64,000 nt of DNA, taken from NCBI GenBank assembly GCA_913774715.1, contig CAJYHS010000041.1, positions 17,477 to 81,476 of the forward strand. Direction: 5' to 3'. Shown here piece by piece: positions 55,100-63,050 of the stretch; the first letter of the stretch is position 1; every line of letters begins with the position of its first letter. The notes beneath the pieces are model-generated. The model ran no database searches and was not told the DNA's origin. It saw only the letters and a program-made list of their open reading frames with translations. The stretch comes from an uncultured Siphonobacter sp. GTDB lineage: Bacteria > Bacteroidota > Bacteroidia > Cytophagales > Spirosomataceae. Both the position numbers and the translations under genes were made by a program.

Positions 55100-56692
55100 A
55101 TGAGTATGATAGTGAATGCTCTTTCCTATGTACATCCTGATCATGAACCCTTGTTTGATACCCTTCATTTTTCTCTTGAAGAAAGAGAAAAAGCTGCTTT
55201 GGTAGGGAATAATGGATCGGGAAAATCTACGCTTTTACAACTTATTGCGGGGCGGCTAAATGCTTCGAATGGGGATATTATTCTCTCTGAAAAACCTTAT
55301 TATGTACCGCAACAACTAGGTCAGTATGATGAAAATACCGTTGCCGAATTACTGGGAATAGATCGGAAACTAAAGGCTCTTCACGCGATTCTGGAAGGAA
55401 ACGTTGAGGACGAAAATTTTACTGAAATAGGAGACGACTGGGACCTTGAAGAGCGAATTCAGGAAGCGTTGGCTCACTGGAACGTGGCGTATCTACATCT
55501 TTTCCAAAAGGTTAAAAACCTGAGTGGCGGCGAAAAAACCAAGGTTTTTCTGGCTGGAGCTTCGCTCGTCAACCCCGAAATCATACTGCTGGACGAACCA
55601 ACCAATCATCTGGATTTTCAAAGTCGTGAGTTATTATATGATTTTGTAAGACATAGTAACTCAACGATGCTGGTGGTAAGTCATGACCGTACGCTATTGA
55701 ATTTACTGGATTTGACCCTGGAGTTAAGTACAAATGGAATTGAAGTGTATGGTGGGAATTATGCGTTTTATGAAGAGCAGAAAGAGGCGAAAGTAAATGC
55801 TCTTCAATCGAAGCTGGAAGAAAATGAAAAAACGTTAAGACAAACGCAGCAGAAAGCCCGGGAAGTAGCCGAACAGCGTAATAAAAAAGAAGCTCGTGGA
55901 AAAGCTCATGGGCAAAAGTTAGCACTACCTAAAATTCTGGCCAACCGCAGGAAAGGTCAGGCGGAAGAGAGTACGGCTAAGCTGAAGGAAGTTCATCAGG
56001 AAAAAATGAATGATCTATCGAATCATTTAAGAAACATCAGAACCCAGATTCAACAGTATCAGATCTTGAAAATTGATTTGGGAAGTCCTGATTTACACAG
56101 AGGCAAGCTCCTTATTGATGTGAAGGATCTCAATTTTAGTTATGAAGGATTAAAGCTCTGGCAAATGCCTCTGACATTTCAGATTCGTTCCGGGGAAAGG
56201 CTTCGAATTGCTGGTAATAATGGATCAGGTAAAACAACCTTATTGAAATTACTCATGGGTGATTTGGTAGCTTCGGAAGGGGTAATTAACAAGGCTGATT
56301 TTCAGTTCATGTATCTTGATCAGGAATATTCTATGATGGCCAGCGAGCTAACGATTATTCAACAGATGGAGAAGTATAATAGCCGGCATTTACCCGAACA
56401 CGACCTGAAAATGTTATTACATCAACATCAGTTTCCGAAGGAAATGTGGGAGCGGCAATGCGAAGGATTGAGTGGAGGTGAAAAAATGAAGTTAAGTCTG
56501 TGCTGTTTGTCGGTTCATACGGATGCGACCGATCTTTTAATACTGGATGAACCTACTAATAACCTTGACGTGCAAAGCCAGAAAGTGCTCACCGAATCGT
56601 TAAAGAGCTTCAAAGGAGCCATGCTCATCATTTCGCACGATCCTTATTTTGTAAATGAAATGCAGATGGATTCTACCATTTCGTTACAGTAA
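55100..56692 (+). CDS. ABC-F family ATPase (ribosome-associated, possible antibiotic protection)
   Basis: 530 residues with two ABC domains and no membrane segments. Domain 1: Walker A GNNGSGKSTLL (about residues 36-46), signature LSGGEKTKVFLAG, Walker B IILLDEPTNHLDF. A charged interdomain linker follows (about 235-320, rich in Lys/Glu/Gln). Domain 2: GNNGSGKTTLLKLL, LSGGEKMKLSLCC, LLILDEPTNNLDV and IISHDPYFVNEM. ABC-F proteins bind the ribosomal E site; some dislodge antibiotics, others are translation factors. The long linker and the regulated-looking leader favour a resistance or stress role, but this is inference. Confidence 0.88.
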   Translation: MSMIVNALSYVHPDHEPLFDTLHFSLEEREKAALVGNNGSGKSTLLQLIAGRLNASNGDIILSEKPYYVPQQLGQYDENTVAELLGIDRKLKALHAILEGNVEDENFTEIGDDWDLEERIQEALAHWNVAYLHLFQKVKNLSGGEKTKVFLAGASLVNPEIILLDEPTNHLDFQSRELLYDFVRHSNSTMLVVSHDRTLLNLLDLTLELSTNGIEVYGGNYAFYEEQKEAKVNALQSKLEENEKTLRQTQQKAREVAEQRNKKEARGKAHGQKLALPKILANRRKGQAEESTAKLKEVHQEKMNDLSNHLRNIRTQIQQYQILKIDLGSPDLHRGKLLIDVKDLNFSYEGLKLWQMPLTFQIRSGERLRIAGNNGSGKTTLLKLLMGDLVASEGVINKADFQFMYLDQEYSMMASELTIIQQMEKYNSRHLPEHDLKMLLHQHQFPKEMWERQCEGLSGGEKMKLSLCCLSVHTDATDLLILDEPTNNLDVQSQKVLTESLKSFKGAMLIISHDPYFVNEMQMDSTISLQ

Positions 56693-56822
56693 TATTAGGG
56701 TTAGTCGCAGGAATAGGTTTTGTAAGATTAAGGAAGTAGTGGAATCATCGATTTTAAGTCATTTTAACGAACAGGAGTAAGCGAAATCGGGTAGTTTTGG
56801 TCGAAATGAAGCCTTTACAGCC

Positions 56823-57599
56823 ATGAAAACAAAAAGATTTATTATCCTTTCCGCTTTGCTGGCAACATTCAGCTGGAGCAGTGTCTTCGCGGATGTCGAA
56901 TTTTTTCTGGAAACACCCGTTGGAGGTCGGTTAACAGTTGTTGTCAACGATCAGTCCATTACCAATGCGACGGGGCGTTATCGCTTTTTTGACCTGGCAC
57001 CGGGACGGGCTCAGTTGACCGTCTATCAGGGGCGAAGCCTGATGTTTCAACAAGCCGTCATGTTGAACCCAGAAACTCGGACGATGGCAATTTTACATCC
57101 CCAGTATGGTTTTCGAATTCAGAAAACGATACCAGTGAGTACGGGTGAAATGAGTCGGCCCTATCAGTACCAGCCTCAACAGCAACCGGATCAGATGCGG
57201 CAGTTACCAGATGCAAATGTGAATCCGAACGAAAATCGGTTAATACCAGGCAGTAAACCCAGGGAAGAAACGATCAGGGAAAACAGCAACGCGGGCCCTC
57301 CTGACAAGCCAGAAGAAGTAATGAATGCCGATCAGCTGGAGCAATACATCAAAGCCATTCAGCGGACACCGAAAGAGAAGCGACTGGAATTTATGCACAA
57401 AACGCTGGAAAAACAGGTCTTCAATGTTCAGCAGTTAACCGAGATGCTCAAACAGTTTGATACTACGAAAGAGAAACTGCAAGTGGCCAAGCTGGGCTGG
57501 GATTCGGTAACTGATCGTTCCAATTTCGAGAGCATTTACGATCAGTTTACCTTCGAATCTGACCAGAAGGAGTTAAGAGCTTACTGCGAAGGAATGTAG
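56823..57599 (+). CDS. Exported DUF4476-domain protein
   Basis: 258 residues. Signal peptide MKTKRFIILSALLATFSWSSVFA. The next 75 residues form a beta-rich module (GGRLTVVVNDQSITNATGRY, FFDLAPGRAQLTVYQGRSL), followed by a Pro/Gln-rich linker (PYQYQPQQQPDQM) and a C-terminal DUF4476 domain (about residues 165-258) with FNVQQLTEMLKQFDTTKEKL and FESIYDQFTFESDQKELRAY. DUF4476 is common in Bacteroidota and has no assigned function. It appears monocistronic with a terminator. Confidence 0.85.
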   Translation: MKTKRFIILSALLATFSWSSVFADVEFFLETPVGGRLTVVVNDQSITNATGRYRFFDLAPGRAQLTVYQGRSLMFQQAVMLNPETRTMAILHPQYGFRIQKTIPVSTGEMSRPYQYQPQQQPDQMRQLPDANVNPNENRLIPGSKPREETIRENSNAGPPDKPEEVMNADQLEQYIKAIQRTPKEKRLEFMHKTLEKQVFNVQQLTEMLKQFDTTKEKLQVAKLGWDSVTDRSNFESIYDQFTFESDQKELRAYCEGM

Positions 57600-57624
57600 A
57601 TAATAAGTCAAAGATAGCATAACC

Positions 57625-57654
57625 ATTGCCAGCAGAAATGCTGGCAATTTTTTT
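57625..57654 (+). terminator. Terminator after the DUF4476 gene
   Basis: ATTGCCAGCA and TGCTGGCAAT form a 10-base perfect stem with GAAA loop and a T-tract. Confidence 0.92.
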
Positions 57655-57668
57655 ATGGAATAAACTAT

Positions 57669-57704
57669 CAAACCTTCTCGAACGAAATCAAACCTCCTCA
57701 AACC
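57669..57704. repeat. Intergenic CAAAC array, copy C
   Basis: CAAAC, CGAAC, CAAAC and CAAAC start at 57669, 57679, 57689 and 57699: an exact 10-base period. It lies about 80 bases upstream of purU. Confidence 0.6.
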
Positions 57705-57780
57705 TGAGGACACCCCTTGTACACACCATCAGGATTGACGTTTTTTGTAAACAGTTGTCATTATTTTAAAAGACGGTTCC

Positions 57781-58611
57781 TTGTATATTCTTCGCATTGA
57801 TTGTCCTGACGAAAAAGGACTGGTTCATAAAGTCTCCGGGGTGTTATACCACCACGAGCTGAATTTAATTCGTAACGATGAATTCGTTGATCGCACGCAC
57901 GGTCATTTCTACATGCGTACGGAATTTTCCGGGGAGTGTCAGGAAGAGAAAATCATGAATGCCTTACGAGGTATTTTGCCTGATTCGGTAACCATTTCTC
58001 TGAATACCAATCGGCCGAAAGACGTGGTTTTACTGGCTACCAAGGAACACCATTGCTTAAGTGATCTGTTGATACGAAATGCCTATAAAGATTTGAATTT
58101 CAACATTCTGGCGGTAGTGGCCAACCACGATGTGTTACGGCCGCTGGTGGAGAAATTCGAGGTGCCTTTTCATCTGGTTTCGCACGAAGGCCTGTCGAGG
58201 GAAGAGCACGAAGCTGCCGTCTTATCCGTGCTGGAAACTTACCCGGCTGATTATGTGGTATTAGCAAAATACATGCGAATTCTTTCCGCTGAATTCCAGC
58301 AGCATTTTGCAAATCGGATGGTCAATATTCACCACTCGTTTTTACCCGCGTTTGTGGGAGCCAATCCTTACCGACAGGCTTTCGAACGGGGGGTTAAAAT
58401 CATTGGAGCCACCGCACACTTCGTCAATGAGCATTTGGACGAAGGCCCGATTGTTACCCAGGAAGTGATTCCGGTGAACCACACCAAAACATGGCAGGAA
58501 CTGGCCGCCGCAGGACGTGATGTGGAGAAAATTGCGTTAGCCAAGGCCTTGAAGCTCGTTTTCGAGGATCGGGTTTTTGTGAAGAATAATAAGACCGTTG
58601 TATTTGAATAA
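57781..58611 (+). CDS. purU: Formyltetrahydrofolate deformylase PurU
   Basis: 276 residues. An N-terminal ACT domain (RIDCPDEKGLVHKVSGVLYH, about residues 5-80) precedes a formyltransferase domain with VNIHHSFLPAFVGANPYRQA, IIGATAHFVNEHLDEGPIV; the Asn-His-Asp catalytic set of this family is visible (IHHSFLP, TAHF, LDEG). It hydrolyses 10-formyl-THF to formate and THF, balancing one-carbon pools and supplying PurT. The start is TTG: the frame is open only about ten codons further up, with no ATG. ltaE, also in one-carbon/glycine metabolism, follows 9 bases after the stop, so the pair is likely one operon. Confidence 0.93.
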   Translation: MYILRIDCPDEKGLVHKVSGVLYHHELNLIRNDEFVDRTHGHFYMRTEFSGECQEEKIMNALRGILPDSVTISLNTNRPKDVVLLATKEHHCLSDLLIRNAYKDLNFNILAVVANHDVLRPLVEKFEVPFHLVSHEGLSREEHEAAVLSVLETYPADYVVLAKYMRILSAEFQQHFANRMVNIHHSFLPAFVGANPYRQAFERGVKIIGATAHFVNEHLDEGPIVTQEVIPVNHTKTWQELAAAGRDVEKIALAKALKLVFEDRVFVKNNKTVVFE

Positions 58612-58620
58612 GGACTTCCC

Positions 58621-59640
58621 ATGACAATTGATTTGCGTTCCGATACCCTGACCCGTCCTACGAAAGAGATGCTGGAAGCCATGTTTTCGGCTACTGTAGG
58701 GGATGATGTATTTCAGGATGACCCAACAGTGAATGCTCTGGAAGAAAAAGCAGCTAAGCTCTTTGGGTATGAATCGGCTCTGTTTTGCCCTTCCGGCACC
58801 ATGACCAACCAGATTGCCATTAAGGTACATACCACCCCCGGTGACGAGGTGATCTGCGATGCTCTGTCCCATATTTACCTCTATGAAGGCGGTGGAATGA
58901 TGAGTAACTCGCTGGTTTCAGCGACTTTATTAACGGGTGACTACGGTAGAATTAATGCCGAGCAAGTCCGTGATAGTATCAAGGCGGATGATATCCATGC
59001 ACCCATTTCCCGGCTGGTTTCGTTAGAAAATACGGTGAATAAAGGGGGAGGGTGTTACTACGGCCTTACCGAAATTCAACGGATTAAGGCAGTTTGCCAA
59101 GAAAACGGATTAAGCCTGCACCTCGACGGTGCCCGGTTATTCAATGCACTGGTAGAAACGGGCGAGAGTCCGGCTCAGTACGGCGAAGCATTTGATTCGA
59201 TTTCGATATGTCTGTCTAAAGGACTGGGGTGTCCGGTAGGTTCGTTGTTACTAGGAACTAAAGACTTTATTAAGAAGTCTCGCCGGGTGCGGAAACGCTT
59301 CGGCGGTGGCTGGCGACAGGCAGGTTACCTGGCGGCCGCCGGAATTTACGCTCTGGATCATCACGTAAATCGGCTGAAAGAAGATCATCAGCGGGCGAAA
59401 GTCATTGAAGGAATGGTCCGCCGCGTACCCGAAGTGATGGACGTCTTACCCGTGCATACCAACATTGTTATCTTCCAGTTGGCCGAAGGGTTATTAGCCA
59501 CGGATTATGTGCAGAAGCTAAACGAAAAAGGTATCCGCTGTGCCGTATTCGGAAAAGATAAAGTTCGGATGGTCACTCATCTGGATTTGACGGATGACCA
59601 CCTACAGGAGTTGGAACGGCGGCTGGTTGTTGGCGACTAA
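58621..59640 (+). CDS. ltaE: Low-specificity L-threonine aldolase
   Basis: 339 residues, PLP-dependent fold type [19 protein letters not shown] is the family start; [34 protein letters not shown], and [16 protein letters not shown] (Asp and Arg contacting the cofactor) follow. The Schiff-base Lys is in [18 protein letters not shown] (about residue 200). It cleaves threonine or allo-threonine to glycine and acetaldehyde. It lies directly behind purU. A shared hairpin separates it from the convergent oxidoreductase genes. Confidence 0.95.
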   Translation: MTIDLRSDTLTRPTKEMLEAMFSATVGDDVFQDDPTVNALEEKAAKLFGYESALFCPSGTMTNQIAIKVHTTPGDEVICDALSHIYLYEGGGMMSNSLVSATLLTGDYGRINAEQVRDSIKADDIHAPISRLVSLENTVNKGGGCYYGLTEIQRIKAVCQENGLSLHLDGARLFNALVETGESPAQYGEAFDSISICLSKGLGCPVGSLLLGTKDFIKKSRRVRKRFGGGWRQAGYLAAAGIYALDHHVNRLKEDHQRAKVIEGMVRRVPEVMDVLPVHTNIVIFQLAEGLLATDYVQKLNEKGIRCAVFGKDKVRMVTHLDLTDDHLQELERRLVVGD

Positions 59641-59694
59641 ATATGTATCAATTTGTTATGGTGAGGTGGGACACCATTAGCCATGGCGAAAAAA

Positions 59695-59728
59695 AACATC
59701 CCGAAAGTTTTAAACTTTCGGGATGTTA
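59695..59728. terminator. Bidirectional terminator between ltaE and the molybdoenzyme operon (CCCGAAAG type)
   Basis: AACATCCCGAAAGTTT and AAACTTTCGGGATGTT form a 16-base perfect stem, with A-run before and T-rich sequence after. Confidence 0.9.
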
Positions 59729-59740
59729 ATATAAATGGAT

Positions 59741-61900
59741 CTATACTAATGACAGAGGAAACTTCCGCTGTCGTTTCCCCGTCAAATTAAACAGGGCATT
59801 GGCTAGAGCGGGAGCGATGGGTGGTAGGCCCGGTTCGCCCACGCCGCCGGGGGCTTCCTGATTTTCAATGATATGTACTTCCATCTGCGGAATTTCGTTG
59901 ATTCGAAGTACCGGATAATTATGGAAGTTACTCTGCTGAACGGCCCCATCAGCAAAGACGATCGGACTCTTCAGAGCCGCCGTTAGACCATACACTACAT
60001 TACTTTCGGTTTGAGCCTTGATGTTATCCGGGTTAACCGTCATACCGCAGTCAATCACCGATACTACTTTTTCGATCTTGATGCCATCGGCCGTTTTTGC
60101 TACCGTGAACACGTGAGCACAAATCGTACTAAAGGAACGGGCAATGGCCATCCCGCGAGCTTTACCTGCAGGTAACTTTTCACGGTATCCCGATTTTTCG
60201 GCCACTGTTTTCAGTACGTTCACAAAGCGGGGCGAGTCTTTGAATAACTCCAGTCGCAGGTCCAGCGGATCTTTTCCGGCGGCATGAGCCAGCTCATCCA
60301 CAAACGATTCGTGGCCAAATACATTCGTAGAGGCATATACCGAACGCCACCAGAGAATGGGTAAATCCGTGGAAGCATTCAGGTAACTCCGGCGTATGTT
60401 AGGAATCGCCATCGGGCTGTCTTTGGCACCCACGCCTTCTTCCGCCCAGCCATCGGCCTTACCCGTAATGTTGGCTTTGAAAACCTGTTTTTGAATCGAT
60501 TCGGAGATGATTTTATGGTGCAGGGCCGTTACGTTGCCATTGGCATCAATGCCGCCTTCCAGCACGCTCAGCATGGCCGGGCGGTAAGGTCCCTGGGTCA
60601 TGTCGTCTTCCCGAGTCCAGATGAGTTTTACCGGAGCTTTCGCCTGTTTGGATAAATAAGCAGCTTCTTTCACAAAGTCCAGATACGCTTTCCGGCCAAA
60701 GGCTCCACCTAGAAACGTTACGTTAACTTTTACCTGCTCGGGTTTTAGTCCGAGGTACTGGGAGAGTTCACCAATAGTTCCATCGGGTCCCTGCACGGGA
60801 GCCCAGATTTCTACCGAATCATCCTTTACCCAAACCGTAGCATTCACGGGTTCCATCGCTGCGTGAGCCGCGAAGGGGGTTTCATAAGTTGCCTGAATTT
60901 TCTTGGCTGCTGCCCCGTAAGCCTTTGCAAAATCGCCCTGATTTCCTTCGAAATCATGTCCATCCTGTTTGGCCAGTTCATGCATCTGAGCAGAAAACTT
61001 CTCGGTTGATAAGGTGTTGTGATCAACCGCCGCCCATTTAATCTTTAGCTTCTTACGTCCCTGCAAAGCCGCCCAGTAATTCGTAGCTAATACGGCTACT
61101 GTCTCTACGGTCTTATGAGGCATGGCCCGCTCGGCTTTCAGTACTTTTTTCACGCCGGGCACTTTCAGAGCGGCGGCTCCATCAAACGACTCCACCTTTC
61201 CGTGAATGGCAGGACAACGTTCGATACTAGCGTAGAGCATACCCGGTAAATCTACGTCAATCCCGAATTCAGCCGTTCCCGTTACCTTCAACGGTACGTC
61301 GGGTTTCGGCATGCTTTTGCCGAGTAGTTTGAAATCTTTTGGATCTTTTAACTTTGGGTTTTTCGGAACTTCCAGTTTCGAAGCATCGCCTACTAATTCA
61401 GCGTAAGTAAAGGATTTGCCAGAAGACTTATGGAAGACTTTGGCTTCCTTTGCATAGCATTCTTCGGGCGATACCTGCCATTTATTGGCAGCGGCCTGAA
61501 TGAGCATTTCCTTTACTGCCGCCCCGGCCTTACGCATGGGTAACCAACGCGTACGAACCGACGAGCTACCGCCCGAAAGCTGCGAACCGTACTTACCCTG
61601 ACCATTGGTCTGGCTGATGTGAATCTGATCCATGGAAACTTCCAGCTCTTCTGCCACTAAAGCGGGCATGGACTGGTACGTTCCCTGTCCCATATCAGGA
61701 CGCGGATTCAGGATGGTGATTTTTCCGGTATCGTCAATGAGGATATACGGACTGAATTCCAGCCCTAAGGTAGTCTGAGGAATTTTATGAAGGACCACCT
61801 CCTCCGAATGAGCCGGAATCGAAAAGCCTAAAGCTAACACCACGCTGGCTGAGCCTCCGGTTTTTAGAAAGTTTCGACGATTGATTGCTAATGATTTCAT
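59741..61900 (-). CDS. Molybdopterin-binding subunit of an isoquinoline 1-oxidoreductase/aldehyde oxidase-type enzyme (IorB-like)
   Basis: 719 residues. A twin-arginine signal (INRRNFLKTGGSASVV) suggests Tat export to the periplasm. Xanthine dehydrogenase-family large-subunit motifs follow: GSSSVRTRWLPMRKAG, VTGTAEFGIDVDLPGMLYAS, VTFLGGAFGRKAYLDFVKE, IDCGMTVNPDNIKAQTESNV and near the C-terminus PGGVGEPGLPPIAPALANAL, whose Glu is the catalytic base in this family. It oxidises an unknown aldehyde or N-heterocycle. The 2Fe-2S subunit gene is 29 bases upstream. The usual FAD subunit is absent, as in the IorAB type; no cytochrome gene is adjacent. Confidence 0.9.
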   Translation of the reverse strand: MKSLAINRRNFLKTGGSASVVLALGFSIPAHSEEVVLHKIPQTTLGLEFSPYILIDDTGKITILNPRPDMGQGTYQSMPALVAEELEVSMDQIHISQTNGQGKYGSQLSGGSSSVRTRWLPMRKAGAAVKEMLIQAAANKWQVSPEECYAKEAKVFHKSSGKSFTYAELVGDASKLEVPKNPKLKDPKDFKLLGKSMPKPDVPLKVTGTAEFGIDVDLPGMLYASIERCPAIHGKVESFDGAAALKVPGVKKVLKAERAMPHKTVETVAVLATNYWAALQGRKKLKIKWAAVDHNTLSTEKFSAQMHELAKQDGHDFEGNQGDFAKAYGAAAKKIQATYETPFAAHAAMEPVNATVWVKDDSVEIWAPVQGPDGTIGELSQYLGLKPEQVKVNVTFLGGAFGRKAYLDFVKEAAYLSKQAKAPVKLIWTREDDMTQGPYRPAMLSVLEGGIDANGNVTALHHKIISESIQKQVFKANITGKADGWAEEGVGAKDSPMAIPNIRRSYLNASTDLPILWWRSVYASTNVFGHESFVDELAHAAGKDPLDLRLELFKDSPRFVNVLKTVAEKSGYREKLPAGKARGMAIARSFSTICAHVFTVAKTADGIKIEKVVSVIDCGMTVNPDNIKAQTESNVVYGLTAALKSPIVFADGAVQQSNFHNYPVLRINEIPQMEVHIIENQEAPGGVGEPGLPPIAPALANALFNLTGKRQRKFPLSLV

Positions 61901-61929
61901 TGCCTGAAGCGTAAGGGTAGAACAAGCGT

Positions 61930-62439
61930 TTATCTTTCCAGACTGGCCGTTTTTTTAGTTGCAGGGACTGGACTATTCTGCACACTTTCCGCCGCCCGGT
62001 GAATCGCTTTCCGAACCCGCTGATAGGTTCCGCAACGGCAAATGTTACCCTGCATATACAGGTCGATGTCTTCGTCGGTAGGTTTAGGCTTTTCCTTGAG
62101 TAAGGCTACCGCACTCATAATCTGGCCCGATTGACAGTATCCGCATTGAGTCACCTGCTCGTCAATCCAGGCTTGCTGAACGGCGTGTAGATGATCAGGC
62201 GTTCCAACGCCTTCAATCGTCGTTATTTTCTGACCTTTTACTACTGAAACGGGGGTAGAGCAGGAGCGAATGGGCGTACCGTTCAGGTGAACCGTACAGG
62301 CTCCGCACTGAGCCATACCACAACCAAATTTGGTGCCTTTTAGTCCCACGAAATCGCGAATGGCCCAGAGAAGTGGCATCTCTGGATCGACGTCAATGGT
62401 ATAAGCTTTACCATTAACCGTAAGTTTCGTTTGTGCCAT
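61930..62439 (-). CDS. (2Fe-2S)-binding subunit, IorA-like
   Basis: 169 residues. A ferredoxin-type cluster motif is seen in [19 protein letters not shown] (about residues 34-52) and a second four-helix-type cluster in [19 protein letters not shown] and [16 protein letters not shown] (about 95-145). It passes electrons from the molybdenum subunit to an outside acceptor. The N-terminus lacks its own signal peptide, so it may be co-exported with the Tat-signal partner. The C-terminal tail ([13 protein letters not shown]) is short and charged. Confidence 0.93.
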   Translation of the reverse strand: MAQTKLTVNGKAYTIDVDPEMPLLWAIRDFVGLKGTKFGCGMAQCGACTVHLNGTPIRSCSTPVSVVKGQKITTIEGVGTPDHLHAVQQAWIDEQVTQCGYCQSGQIMSAVALLKEKPKPTDEDIDLYMQGNICRCGTYQRVRKAIHRAAESVQNSPVPATKKTASLER

Positions 62440-62540
62440 AATGAGTTAAAAAATAGGGGATTAGCTCGCTGTGATAACTCAAAGATAAGTAATAATTCAG
62501 GGATCAGCACCGAGTAAGGACGGGTGTTTGATTTTCATAA

Positions 62541-62953
62541 GTTTGAGAGGGGACAAGGGGGTTTGAAAGCGTTAGATAGTGTTTGAGAAAGTTTGAGCTG
62601 ACGTAATAACCCCAGCAAGGTTAACCTCATTAGTAGCTCTGGTTGTTCATCCAGGTTAATCCCCGATGATTTAGCAACTTCCCTCCAATAGCTCATGTTG
62701 CCAACGAAAAAGCGGGCAACGGCAGGGCCACCACCTGCTTTAAACCCCAGTGGGATTAAACTCACTAGTATCCCCGGTCTGGATGGACCCGGTCTGGAGA
62801 GACCCGGTCTGGAGAGACCCGGTCTGGAGAGACCCGGTCTGGAGAGACTCAGCTGATAAGCCGGGGCGGCCGGGGCTTTCACTGACCTATTTTAACGTCC
62901 TCAAACTCAATCGAACTTCTCAAACTTTATCCAACTAGACCAAACGCTCTCAC
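62541..62953. repeat. Intergenic CAAAC element, copy D (inverted arms around a tandem repeat)
   Basis: GTTTGA motifs at 62541, 62561, 62581 and 62591 face CAAAC/CGAAC/CAACT motifs at 62902, 62912, 62921, 62932 and 62941 (spacing 9-11). The two arms enclose about 300 bases with the 15-base tandem repeat at 62773-62847. The whole 610-base gap up to the M13 peptidase gene lacks a convincing gene. Confidence 0.55.
62773..62847. repeat. Five tandem copies of a 15-bp unit (CCCGGTCTGGAGAGA)
   Basis: The unit CCCGGTCTGGAGAGA repeats five times head to tail; the first copy differs (GATGGA). Each unit boundary contains the inverted pair GACC-C-GGTC. Because the unit is a multiple of three, both strands give repetitive open frames, which I regard as by-products. 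Confidence 0.95.
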
Positions 62954-63050
62954 AAGTAGCCGAAATCAGGAAACTAGTCGCAAATCGTTTTAGGTTTACT
63001 CAGGTTTAGTCATTTTTGTGAGTTTGATTTCCACTAGTTCATCAACACAT

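Noticed and set aside
62773..62847. CRISPR array
   Set aside because: The repeats are contiguous 15-base units without unique spacers, and no cas genes are nearby.
62535..62882. Minus-strand 115-codon frame with LSRPG repeats, and the plus-strand frame with DPVWR repeats
   Set aside because: Both arise because the 15-base DNA repeat is a multiple of three. They lack signal, domain or start context and overlap the CAAAC arms.
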